Origin: Rattus norvegicus
Lineage: Eukaryota; Chordata; Mammalia; Rodentia; Muridae
Length of the DNA: 64,000 bases
Assembly: GCF_036323735.1 (NCBI RefSeq)
Contig: NC_086025.1
Coordinates: forward strand, 111,481,688 to 111,545,687
Direction: 5' to 3'
In this document: positions 53,571 to 63,872 of the stretch, in pieces
How the letters are laid out: each line of letters begins with the position of its first letter
Numbering within the stretch: position 1 is the stretch's first letter
Translations under genes and position numbers: made by a program
The notes under the pieces: generated by a model
The model's input: only the letters and a program-made list of their open reading frames with translations
Told to the model about the DNA's origin: nothing
Database searches by the model: none

Positions 53571-54072
53571 GTCCCTGGGGAGGCCACATCTGCATCGCTG
53601 GCACAAGGTTTAACATTAGTACTGTGGAGGAGTTTGTGAGAATCTATGACATCACTCTGAAGCCAGCTATGAACGAGACCTTGAAAGGCTACAGGGATGA
53701 ACAAAGAATTGGCCGGTGAACTTGAGCATGAGGTGGAAAGGTAAAACTTTATGTGGAGGAAGATGGAGCCTGAAATCCAAGGTCAGGGCAGATTGTAATA
53801 GTGTGAGGTGGGGGTAATCCCTTGACAGAACGGACAGGGAGTGCCATGAACAGCTGGGTGGACTACGGGGGCCTCAGAGATGGAGGATAGAGAGAGGTAC
53901 CTGTAGGATCCTTACTAGGATCCTCAAATAATCACTAAGTGGCCACTTTTGCTCCCAATTGCCAGGAGGGGAAAATCAAGGCCAGAAGTTGGATAGATAG
54001 TGTGCAGATCAGCTCCTGGCATCTGGGCTTTGTGCTAGGACTCAGGCGCCAGTCTGACAGGGACACGGGTGT
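53571..54072. other. Unassigned sequence
   Basis: About 53990-54055 may be an inverted MIR fragment ('cagatcagctcctggcatctgg'). The rest is unrecognised. Confidence 0.35.
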
Positions 54073-54822
54073 CTTTCCTCCCTCCCTCCCTCCCTCCCTC
54101 CCTTCCTTCCTTCCCTCTTTACTTCCTTCCTTTCTCTTTTCGTTCCTTCCCTCCTTCCTTCTCTTCCTCCCTCCCTCCCTTCCTTCCCTCTCTACTTCCT
54201 TCCTCCTCTTTTTGTTCCTTCCCTCCTTCCTTCCCTCTCTACTTCCTTCCTTCCTCTTTTCGTTCCTTCCTCCCTCCCTTCCCCTTTTCCTCCCTTCCTT
54301 CCCTCTCTACTTCCTTCCTTCCTCTTTTTGTTCCTTCCTCCCTCCCTTCCTCTTTTCCTCCCTTTCTTCCCTCTCTACTTCCTTCCTCCTTTCGTTCCTT
54401 CCCTCCTTCCTTCCCTTCCTCCCTCCCTTCCTTCCTCTTTTCCTCCCTTCCTTCCCTCTCGACTTCCTTCCTTCCTCTTTTTGTTCCTTCCTCCCTCCCT
54501 TCCTCTTTTCCTCCCTTTCTTCCCTCTCTACTTCCTTCCTCTTTTCGTTCCTTCCTTCCTCCCTCCCTCCCTCCCTCCCTCCCTTCCTCTTTTCCTCCCT
54601 TCCTTCCCTCTCTACTTCCTTCCTTCCTTCCTCCCTCCCTCCCTCTTTTCCTCCCTTCCTTCCCTCTCTACTTCCTTCCTTCCTTCCTCCCTCCCTCCCT
54701 CCCTCCCTTCCTCTTTTCCTACCTTTCTTCCCTCCTACTTCCTTCCTTCCTCTTTTCGTTCCTTCCCTCCTTCCTTCCCTTCCTCCCTTCTCCCTTCCTT
54801 CTTCTTCCTTCCTCCTTCCTCA
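54073..54822. repeat. CCTT/CCCT higher-order polypyrimidine array
   Basis: About 750 bases of almost pure C/T on this strand. The motif ctctctacttcc (with variants ctttact, ctcgact, cctact) recurs about ten times at 45-90 base spacing (near 54116, 54188, 54234, 54303, 54371, 54458, 54527, 54609, 54666, 54732), usually followed by 'cctctttt(c/t)gttcc'. This gives a compound unit larger than the basic tetranucleotide. The 175-372 codon Ser/Leu/Pro/Phe frames across it are not genes. Confidence 0.96.
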
Positions 54823-54897
54823 TGTTCCTTTCCAGATCTTGCTCAAGCACAGTGATCAAATCAAGGCCCTTTCTGCTCTCTTGGAGTTTACAGTGGT

Positions 54898-54977
54898 GCG
54901 TGTGTGTGTGCATGTGTGTGTGTGTGTGTGTGTGTGTGCGCATGTGTGTGCGTGCACACGCGTGCATGCATGTGTAT
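54898..54977. repeat. (GT)n / GCATG tract
   Basis: GT run interrupted by CA and CG steps ('gtgcgcatgtgtgtgcgtgc'), then 'tgtatatatac'. Confidence 0.93.
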
Positions 54978-55834
54978 ATATACAGAGAAAGTGGACCACA
55001 GCATGTTCCCATTGGAACACCATGTGGGGGAGGGCGGGAAACAGCAGGGATATGTGAGAAGGGCTCTGTAGGTTGATGGAGTCAACCTGAATTCTAACTT
55101 GGTGGAGTTAGAGTGTGGCTCTGGCAGTCTCCCATTCACCCCAGCACATATCTGACTCCCCAGAAGAGGATGCACGTCCCACTCTGCACAGCAGCATGAA
55201 GCTGGGGCCCTGGGGATCTAAAGTATGGGCATACTGTTCTGTCCCAGTGGGCACGGGTGGCCAGGCACAGGTATGGGTCAGTCACAGACCTCAGCATCAA
55301 GGCAACCAGGCGGGAGCTCTCCACCACTGCAAACTCAATGACACATCCAGGGCGGACTGGGTGGGTGTGCGCCCCAAGCCATTCTCATGTCCTGTCGAGG
55401 CTGGTGTGCTGAGAAAGACTTTGCTTTGGGTATAAGAAAGATCTGGGCGCAAATGCCAGCTGACACCAACTGCCAGGACTCAGGAGCAGATGGAATACCC
55501 TGTCTGCCCATGCACCTCCCCAGCTGTCCCCCGGAGGAGGCCCCCAGCTCAGCTCCTCTTGCCACAGACTGTCTGAATAAGCAGCCCCCAGAAGAGCCTG
55601 ACTCACTCGCCTTGGCTCCCTGCCAGTGGAACTGCAGGAGGACAGTGGCCCAGTGGCCTGCTACCTTCCCATTGGTCTGAGTGCCCAATCTCCTCTGGGG
55701 ACAGGCAGGGACACTTCCATCACGCCTCTGCTCTTGATCCCAGCACAAGCCCTGGCCTCCCAGGTTAACCTCTCAACCCAGACGCAGCTGGCTTTCTTGT
55801 ATGAAGCTGCATCTTTCTACGTCACTGTCTCTCA
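54978..55834. other. Unassigned sequence
   Basis: Moderately GC-rich. Overlapping frames up to 137 codons on both strands (for example 55335-55748 minus) show no domain. No repeat recognised. Confidence 0.4.
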
Positions 55835-55945
55835 CTAGGCTGTGAGCTCCTGCAGGTCAGGGACCGCCTGAGTCACCTCTTCCCAGTGCTCATGGTAGGG
55901 ACTGGCATGACGCAGGGGCTACTTGGCAAATATTTGGTGAAGTCC
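55835..55945 (+). mobile_element. L2 3' end relic
   Basis: 'taggctgtgagctcctgcaggtcagggacc', 'cttcccagtgctcatggtaggg', 'ggcaaatatttggtgaag' follow the L2 3' end step by step. Confidence 0.7.
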
Positions 55946-56401
<456 letters not shown>

Positions 56402-56641
56402 AGCCCAGTTGGAATGCCATGAGACCAATTCGCTCAACTCCAAAGATGCTCTATGGTGGGTACATTCAGGGTTTCCAGGTATGGGCTAGGAGATAAGCGC
56501 AGAAGGGAGTCACATGGGAATCCTGGGTCCCTCCTGACTCTTAGGCTACCCACCCAGCTCCCACTTCCAGGTGACTTTCTAAATCCTGACATTGGTGGTC
56601 TAATTTATTTCACTTAATACAAAATATTCTTTTTTATTTTT

Positions 56642-56645
<4 letters not shown>

Positions 56646-56733
<88 letters not shown>

Positions 56734-56739
56734 GAGAGA
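56646..56739. repeat. Compound (GT)13(GA)n microsatellite
   Basis: GT to about 56672, then GA to 56739 with one GGGA interruption. It forms the tail of the adjacent inverted SINE. Confidence 0.98.
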
Positions 56740-56885
56740 CAAAGAAGGAGACAGCTACAGAGTCCAGAGGGTGCTGGATCTTCCAGAACTGGAGATACAG
56801 GTGGTTATAAACCACTCAGTATGGATGCTGGGAATTGAACCTGGGTCCTCTGAAGGAATAGTACAGACTCTTAATTGCTGTTAAG
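56740..56885 (-). mobile_element. B2/B3-type SINE, minus strand
   Basis: 'gagtccagagggtgctggatc', 'ggtggttataaaccactcagtatggatgctgggaattgaac' order, 'ctctgaaggaatagtacag'. Confidence 0.9.
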
Positions 56886-56889
56886 TCCA

Positions 56890-57051
56890 ATTTCTTAGGA
56901 ACTTGAGTTAAACGACGTGCTTTCTCTGGCCTCAGTTTCTCCGTCTGGGAAACAAATGCAATATGAACACAAGGCCATCGGGGGGGTTGGACGGAATGGA
57001 CTCTGGGAGCCTGGCACAGAGCATGGTGCTTGGGGAGCCTTGGATAAACAA
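56890..57051 (+). mobile_element. MIR relic, 3' half
   Basis: 'ggcctcagtttctccgtctgggaaa' and 'gcctggcacagagcatggtgctt' are the middle and 3' landmarks of MIR. Confidence 0.65.
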
Positions 57052-57742
57052 ACATGGCGGCGGCTGCGTTAGATGCTGGGGGAGATGTGAGCTCCTGCTT
57101 GGATGTGTGCTCCAGGCCTCCTATGGGCTATACATTCCTATACTGTTGTTCTTGTTACTGAGGGGTCAGCTCCCTAATACTTGAAAGAGGGCAGAAGTCG
57201 TGTCTTCCCTGTGACTCCATCAGGGCCAGGACATGGCGTGTGCCAGGGACAGATGTTCCTGTAGTCCTGGAGGCTGCACTGACGTAGTTCTCCTATCCCT
57301 TCTTCAGACTGACACTGGGTTCTCAGGACGTACTTAAGATGGAGGCTTATTACCTATTCTTTTGGCAAAGCAGGGGAGGGGTGCAACAGGCTGCCCAGCT
57401 CTGCCACATCTGAACAGAGTACTTGGGAAGACATCAGCCATCCTCGGGTCTGCTGCCCTGCCTGTGAATGGGGCTGATGATCACTGAGGCTTCGTCAAAG
57501 GTTTTAGCTTCCAAGGACTGTGGTCTACAATTCTGTCCCTATGAACAGACGCTGGGGAGACTTCCCTCTTCCTCTCTCGTGTCTTATCACAGTCATGGAC
57601 CCTGGCATCCCAGGTAGAAGGTAGTAATTGGCTCTACTGCCTGTCAGCACACATTACAGAACACCTGAGGATAACAGACAGGCTCATGGCTGTGAGGGGA
57701 CCTGGTCCTGCCACGTGATACACCCCCCACCCCAGGCTGATG
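57052..57742. other. Unassigned sequence
   Basis: No repeat or exon recognised. Confidence 0.4.
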
Positions 57743-57900
57743 GTTAGGTGGCCTGCTGAACCTGGGCACACAATGAATGGATACAAGCTACGTTTCTACC
57801 CTGACCATTTGAAATCTTGGCAAGATCTTAACTTGTCTAAGTCTCAGTTTCTTCACCTGGAGAATGGGGACAACGGAGTTATTTGTGAGGCGGGGCCTCA
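57743..57900 (+). mobile_element. MIR relic
   Basis: 'cttggcaagatcttaacttgtctaagtctcagtttcttcacctggagaatgggga' order is the MIR core. Confidence 0.75.
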
Positions 57901-58109
57901 TTTGTATACTCGTTCCTCAGTCACTCCCTGCCCCAACTCCCGCTTTCTCCCCAGGCTTATACCTCACACACTCAAAACATTCTCAGAATGTGCCAGGATG
58001 ATGGTCTTTTCCCCCTTCAGGATGCCTTCTCTCCTGGGTACCAGAAGTGGGCACCCTCTGGCCTGGAACCCCAGTGTCTGGCATTTACCCCAGCCAGCAG
58101 CATGTAGAA

Positions 58110-58210
58110 AATGACTGTGTGTCTGTGTCCTGGGCACTGGGGTGAGTCCTTTGCAGACAATTTCTGTGCCTAGAGAGCTTGAATTCAAACCCAGATAAGT
58201 CCTAAGCTTT
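58110..58210 (-). mobile_element. MIR fragment, minus strand (tentative)
   Basis: 'agcttgaattcaaacccagataagtcc' then 'ctgctctccc' resembles the inverted MIR head. Confidence 0.4.
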
Positions 58211-58769
58211 CTGCTCTCCCTAGGGCATCCGTTGTGCACTCCTGTTTTACTGGACCTTGATGTACTTAGCTCTGTGTCCCCAGGGCCCTGTGCCGTCTAG
58301 GGAAGTGAACGAGAGCGGCTGAGCATTGCTAGAAACAATCACCATTGAAAGGGAAAAAGGAAAAAGCCAGGACAGAGACCACGAATTCCCGTCTCCAGGA
58401 TTTATCCCCCTTGCCCCGTTTCACTAGGAGTTAAAGCCCTGAGAGAGGGAAGTCCTACCCATCACCTTATGTGCCCAATCTGGCACTTGCCATGGACAGC
58501 GTGCTCAGTGTAGATGGGCAGGTGCCTTTCCCTGACCATTAGACCACACTGCTCTGGGAACCAAGATGACTCCAGGTCTCCTAAGCTGGACGGCCTTTGG
58601 TGTATGCTAAGGGCTACTTCGAGGAGAGACCCACCTCTGCACCTCCCCAGACTCTGGGGCAGTGCCTTTCTGGTGGCTGCTGTGCAGGAGCTCGGAATGA
58701 GGGGATAAGAGGACAAGGAAGTGTCAGCCCTCCGGAGGCCGCCTTCCTTCTCCAGGCACCTGAAGCTTT
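58211..58769. other. Unassigned sequence
   Basis: A 62-84 codon frame pair over 58462-58779 has no domain. No repeat recognised. Confidence 0.4.
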
Positions 58770-58965
58770 TCCTTTCTAGAGCAAACTCTGTAATATTAAT
58801 AAACGTCAGAGAGAAGGCTAGAAAAGCGACTCTTTCCCTTTGACATGGCGAAGATCACAGGGACGAGAGAGACCTTTAATCTTTATTAATGTGTCTCGAG
58901 GGGGCCTCTCCCGCAAGCTGCGGGAAGCAGACATCCAAAGAGCTCGCATGGCTCCCGGCTCTCAG
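58770..58965. other. Candidate conserved non-coding block
   Basis: Repeat-free. About nine CpGs in 190 bases ('aaacgtc', 'aagcgac', 'tggcgaag', 'ggacgag', 'tctcgag', 'cccgcaagctgcggg') plus AT-rich homeobox-like words 'taatattaataaac' and 'tctttattaatg'. The pairing word cccgcaagctgcggg could form a small hairpin. No open frame of note. Confidence 0.3.
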
Positions 58966-59545
58966 CATCCCTGGGTGCCTCAGATGACTGCCCGGTACTG
59001 TTCAGAGTGAACAGGGCCGCGTCATGGAGACCTGCTGTGTCCTGGGCAAGAACAAGGCAGTCCTAAGCTGGCTCCCATCTGTAGGGGGCTGGAAGACGGG
59101 GGAATTCAGGACACAGGGCTCGGTCACATGGCCCGGCTTCTAACCAAGGGCACCAATGCCCTGAAGAGAGAGGTTCAGAAGGAACTAGGCTGTTAGTGGC
59201 AGGGACAAGCAGGCATTCTGCCTATAGGGCCACACCTGAGTTTATTAAAGAGTGGCATCTCCCTTGTTCATTTGTTTCCAGGTATTTCAGCTCTCCTCTG
59301 CCCCATCTAGTAAACGCTTCTTAAACCGTCCATCCCCATAGTAAGCTTTGTTCGATAGTGGCTGGAAAGAAATCTGGAACTTGATGCTATTCCAAGGGCC
59401 TCACGCACCATAGCTGGCAGGGTGAGCCCGGGAGAGTAAGGAAGGAGGGGCGAAGAAGGGTCAGGGTCACACACACACACAAGAAGCCAAGAAATAGAGA
59501 TGTGTGTATTCATTCATCCACCAAAGCATTCACTGATCCATCCAC
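58966..59545. other. Unassigned sequence
   Basis: Several isolated CpGs near 59010-59025 and 59330-59460. No element recognised. Confidence 0.4.
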
Positions 59546-59546
59546 A

Positions 59547-59619
59547 CATTCATTCATTCGTTCGTTCGTTCGTTCGTTTGTCCGTCCGTCCGTCCGTCCG
59601 TCTGTCCGTCCGTCCATCC
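59547..59619. repeat. (CATT)(CGTT)n(CCGT)n tetranucleotide array
   Basis: CATT units turn into about five CGTT units, then about eight CCGT/CTGT units. Each CGTT or CCGT unit carries a CpG, giving some twelve CpGs in 70 bases. Confidence 0.97.
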
Positions 59620-59627
59620 AGGCAGTC

Positions 59628-59875
59628 ATTCATTGAAAAGTGTTTATTGATCTCCTTGGTGTCTCTATAGGTGCCAGGCCCTGGATAGGGTTAATGTCAC
59701 TAAAGCCACATCAGAATTCAATGCTGACTCTGGGGATGTTGCACTCCCTCTCCCTCCCTGGCACGAATCACACAGCTTCAGAGAGATCAGCTGTCCAGGT
59801 CTCCCACTGGGTTGTGGACTGACCAGGATTTAACTTCTGTTCCAGGCTGGCTTCCTAACTCTCTATGAAGCCTCC
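59628..59875 (-). mobile_element. L2/MIR 3' relic, minus strand
   Basis: 'gtgtttattgatctccttggtg', 'gtgccaggccctggatagg', 'cacacagcttcagagagatc' and 'ccaggatttaacttctgttccaggctg' in inverted ancient-repeat order; it may be L2 followed by MIR. Confidence 0.5.
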
Positions 59876-60636
59876 TGACAGACCTGAGCTGGGCAGGCAG
59901 GCAGAGGAGGAAGGAGGAGGCAGCTGGAGTGTGTTCACCAAAGGCCTCGGCTAATTCGATTATGTTTGCTAGACTGGAGCAGAATAAAGGGGGCCGTCTC
60001 CTATCAGCACCCGCTCCTAATGTTTGCAGAGCAAGAAAGGAAAATGTCAAGGCAGAAATTTCAGTGTTGGGGGGCACACATTTTAAAGCTGAAGTGTAGA
60101 GAGAATAGACCCGGAAACAGAGTTTCTGAGCGACACTTAGCTCTGATTAGAGAGGCTGGAGGCCTGGGAGTCAGGACCTTCAGAAGGTCAGGTGGACACC
60201 CAGGAGCTGGTGAGGAAGAAGATCCTTATAGGAGGATGTCAGGACATGGAGGGGCTCATGGGAAAGGCTCCTTAAAGGAAGGAAGGAGGGCCTGGCAGGC
60301 GGCAGGGGTGTGTGGTCACTTGGGTTTACCTCCTTACTTCTTCCCGAGTCCTCTGCTTCACCCCTCCCCCCAATATCTACCCTCCCATGCAGTCAAAAGG
60401 AATTTTCTAGCACAGCAGAGCCCCATGATTTGAAGTGTGCTCAGCCCACTTCTGTGCTGTGCGTCCTGTGTAGGTGGCTTGATTCTACTGCATGCCCATG
60501 TCTTCATCTCTCTGAGTAAGGAACAAAGACACTCAAAGCTCTAGGATTGTGGCTGAGGAGCCAGTGCACACAGAGCTCACATGGTAGCTGAAATATTCAA
60601 CAAGCGAGAGCTGCTGTCTTCAGTGCAGTTTCCCAG
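59876..60636. other. Unassigned; 59930-60110 possibly conserved
   Basis: 59930-60110 is repeat-free with CpGs and 'ggctaattcgattatg', a homeobox-like word. A 155-codon plus-strand frame (59966-60433) has no recognised domain. The rest is unassigned. Confidence 0.3.
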
Positions 60637-60690
60637 TGCTGGGGACTAAGCCCAGAGCCTTAAGCTTGTTAGGTGCATACTCCCTCACTG
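60637..60690 (-). mobile_element. Old ID-like tRNA-derived fragment, minus strand
   Basis: 'gtgctggggactaagcccagagccttaagcttgttaggtgcatactccct' order parallels inverted ID, but with many changes and no A-tail. Much older than the four intact ID copies. Confidence 0.6.
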
Positions 60691-60755
60691 TCACATGCTA
60701 GCTTATCATCACTGTGGGTCTTCTCCTGTTACCACCTTTGTAAATCCCACGAGTG

Positions 60756-61346
60756 AGCATATATATGTGAACACACATACATGCACACAACACATGTACA
60801 CAATACATGTACCCACACCCATTCTCATCTATACACACACACAAACATGCTCACATATACACACACATGTGCACGAACTCACATATGCACCCATATGTAT
60901 GTGGTTCTGCTACACATTGAATGTATATATATGTATTTATATGAATCCATATGTGTGTGCGTTCATATATGTGTGCATGTGAGAATGTATATATATATGT
61001 ATGTGTGTGTGCATTTAAGTATGTATATGTGTGTATGTATGTGAATGTATACATACACTTGTACTTGTATACACACATATACATATCTACATATATACAT
61101 GCACATATACAGACTTACATGCACCTGCATACATATCTATACTTTCTCACATGCACACATATATGTGAATACACAATTACACATATAAGTACAAGTATTC
61201 ATATATGTACACAAATGAAACATGCATATATACATCACATAAACATGTATATATGTATGTGCATACAATACATATATGCATGCATGTATCCATAATATAC
61301 AATACACACATGAGTATGCACACACACATACACACATACACACACT
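60756..61346. repeat. AT/CA-rich alternating purine-pyrimidine tract, about 590 bp
   Basis: Mixture of 'acacatacatg', 'tatatatgtatt', 'gtgtgtgcattt' and 'cacatatacac' words. Nearly every step is purine-pyrimidine. Frames across it are artefacts. Confidence 0.93.
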
Positions 61347-61448
61347 TCTCAATTCAGAGGTGAGCAAAGGACTAAAATCAACATCTCCTCAGAGGAAACA
61401 GCCGCACATGCAAAGGAAGATGCTTGGTATCTCTAATCCAAGGTGCAA

Positions 61449-62105
61449 GTCTAACTCACAGTGAGAAGACACCTCAGCCATCAGTGTGGCTGCTTTTAAG
61501 AAACCTGAGTAAACTGTGGTGGCAGAAGGTGGAGAAACTGGAACCCTGTACACTGTGGATAAGATACTGAACAGTGTCACCAGCGTGGAGATGGTATGGG
61601 TGTCACTCCAAAAATTAAGAATAGAATGACACACGACTCACTATTACACTTCTGGCTACAGAGTCGAAAGAACAGAAGGGGCAAAAGCTACTTGTATATC
61701 TTTGCTTATATCCAAAACCCCAAGTTAGCCCACTCATCCCTTGGTGGCTATATGTAGTGTATCTATCCATGAAATATTATCCACCCCGAAAGCAGAGGGA
61801 ATTCTTGCACAGGTGCCACCATGAGGCAATGGCATGGCACCGAGGTTCAGAAATGCAACATATGTGGGCGTAGTTCAAAGATAATTAGTGGTTCTACTTC
61901 TACCCCATCCCTAGGAAAGTCAAAACTTCAGAGGAAATAGAATGGGTGTGGTCAAGGGCTGGGGAAGAGAGGGCCGTAGAACTACTGTTTACTGGGCACT
62001 GCGTTCAGTTTCACGAGATGGTAATCATTCCAGAGGTGGATGGCAGAGGTCGCACATAACCATATCTGATAGGATTGATCATATTTAACACCACTGACCG
62101 TATCT
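61449..62105 (+). mobile_element. L1M-type LINE 3' end (end of ORF2 plus 3'UTR)
   Basis: In order: 'ggtggagaaactggaaccctgtacactg', 'cacttctggctacagagtcg', 'ggtggctatatgtagtgtatctatccatgaaatattat', 'gaaagtcaaaacttcagaggaaatagaatgg', 'gatggtaatcattccagaggtggatgg'. This follows the 3' part of an old mammalian L1. The reading frame is destroyed. Confidence 0.8.
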
Positions 62106-62109
62106 CACA

Positions 62110-62735
62110 CCTCTGAATGAATCTCCAAACACTGGCCATCTCCAAAACTCAAAAAATGCTTGGGGTGGCAAATTCTATGTCCTATGTATCTCATCACTAT
62201 AAAATGCATATGGGGACCCTCCCCCAGACGAGCATGGGTAGAGGCTCTTCCTTGCCCTCAGAGGCAACCACACTTGTAGCCTGGCTCTCAAAGTTATTGT
62301 TGGACCTCTCCCCTTCTATTTCCTGGCTCCCCATTACTCTCTATGCTCCCGATGGACCCAGTGTTCATGGTCCTTGCCCTTGTGGGCATGGCTATGGTTC
62401 TTCCCCTGAAGCCACCCTCCCATCCCAGTCCCAGATCCAACATGGATTTATACTCAAGACTCAGTCTCATCTTGGAGAGACCCTTCCCAGTCTTTGTAGG
62501 TTCGAGATCCATCCCCTCCATTCCTAGGGTCACCACATAGCCCCTTGCTAGCATGTGGTCCTGTCTATTCATCACTTACCACTTTGAGCAGCTTCCCTGA
62601 TGGACCTGACCACATTTGATGGTGATGGCTGCTCATGCCCAAGCCTTCGTAACCACATCCCCAGGCCCACTTGGTTAGCATGGAGCCTCAGCCCATGGCT
62701 GCCCCATGGATTTGGACTCAGAAAAGAGAACATTT
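62110..62735. other. Unassigned sequence
   Basis: A 136-codon frame (62117-62527) has no domain. No repeat recognised. Confidence 0.4.
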
Positions 62736-62872
62736 GCTGGGCATGGTGGTACAGGCTTACTGTCTCAACTACTTGGGAGACTTAGGTAGGAAGTTGGTGT
62801 GAGGCTGGGAGTTCAAAGCAAGCCTGGGCTTCTAGAAACATCCTGCTTCTTAAATAGAAACAAAGGCAAACA
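62736..62872 (+). mobile_element. B1/PB1D-type monomer, plus strand
   Basis: 'gctgggcatggtggtacaggc', 'actacttgggagacttaggtagg', 'gttcaaagcaagcctgggct' and an A/C-rich end. The early, diverged form of the 7SL-derived SINE. Confidence 0.8.
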
Positions 62873-63278
62873 AGAATGCCCTGGCCTGAGGGCTTCTCAT
62901 GTCTCCCGAGTTGTAATAAAGCATGTCCCAGCCCGATCCTGGAGGTTGTTTCTCTTTTAGGCAGAGGCCCTCAGACAGCCAATGGAGGGCCACTCTGGTC
63001 TGCCTTCTCCCTGCTCCAGGAGCAGGCGGAATAGAGCAAGAGTTTTTGTTTCTCCTTTGAGAAATCAGGTCACTGGGTGTCGCTGAGTGTGCCTCTCAGA
63101 GCTATGCTAATCAGTTCTCTTCTGGCCTAAATATCTGGTAATTATCTTGGTTTTTTTGCTCTGTTAGACTTGGCTTCCTGAAACAGTTCATCCGCGCTGT
63201 TACGTCTCAGCTCAGCTCCTCTAGGATATTAACCACCATCAAACAGCAAGGCAGCCTTGCCCTTGCCTCCTGCACATG
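62873..63278. other. Unassigned; 63050-63250 possibly conserved
   Basis: 63050-63250 is repeat-free with 'atgctaatcag' (POU-like), 'ggtaattatc' (homeobox-like) and 'ccgcgctgttacgtctc'. No open frame of note. Confidence 0.3.
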
Positions 63279-63402
63279 TTGTTCCGAGCCTTTAACCTAC
63301 ATGGACTCCTTAGATCTCCCCATAGTTCTGAGGCGGATAGGGTCATACTATTGCCCCAGCTCAGAGAAGAGGGCACCAGGCTCACTGCTTCTGTAGCTAT
63401 AG
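63279..63402 (-). mobile_element. MIR relic, minus strand
   Basis: 'gttctgaggcggatagggtcatactattgcccca' and 'cagagaagagggcaccagg' follow inverted MIR ('accctatgaggtaggtactattattatcccc'). Confidence 0.6.
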
Positions 63403-63547
63403 GTCCCCTCTCCCTGTCCCCTGCCTAGTCCCTCTCTCTCCTCTTGCTGCTTGGTCTTGGGCATGTGCAGTGGGTGAATTCCCAGGACCACCCCAAGCTC
63501 TCGGGTGGTTGCAAGGATCCATCCTCTTCCTGAACACTTGCTTGGTT

Positions 63548-63585
63548 GTGTTAAGGTTCTTCAGAGAGACAGAGCCAATGGGATG
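63548..63585 (+). mobile_element. Start of an ancient mammalian repeat (tentative)
   Basis: 'gtgttaaggttcttcagagagacagagccaatggg' resembles the well-known start 'ggttctccagagaaacagaaccaatagg' of an old mammalian repeat. Words near 63990 ('gagtccaaaga') may be its continuation beyond the purine tract. Confidence 0.35.
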
Positions 63586-63872
63586 GAGAGAAGGCAGGTG
63601 GGGGAGAAAAAGGACGGGGTAGAGAGTGGGGGATAGAGGGAGAGAGAGCAGGGGGAGGGGGGAAGGAAAGAGAGAGAGGGAGGGGGAGAAAAGGGGGGAA
63701 GAGAGGGATGGAGAGAGGGCAGGGGGAGTGAGGGAGGGAAGAAAAGGGAAGAGAGGGCTGGAGAGGGAGGGAGGAAGACAGAGGGGGCAGGGGGAGGGAG
63801 AGAGGAAAAGGGAGGAGAGGGGGGAAGGAAGGAGAGAGAGGGAGGGAGAGAAGAAGAAGAGAGGAGAGGAAC
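63586..63872. repeat. GA/GGA-rich polypurine tract
   Basis: About 285 bases, nearly all purine on the plus strand, with imperfectly repeated words (gagagggctggagagggag, gggggaaggaaggaga). The 117-codon Arg/Glu/Gly frame (63626-63979) is an artefact. Confidence 0.95.

Noticed and set aside
53939..55076. Long open frames (372, 335 and 175 codons)
   Set aside because: They translate the CCTT polypyrimidine array into Ser/Leu/Pro/Phe runs in all three plus frames. The absence of stops follows from the two-letter composition, not from selection.
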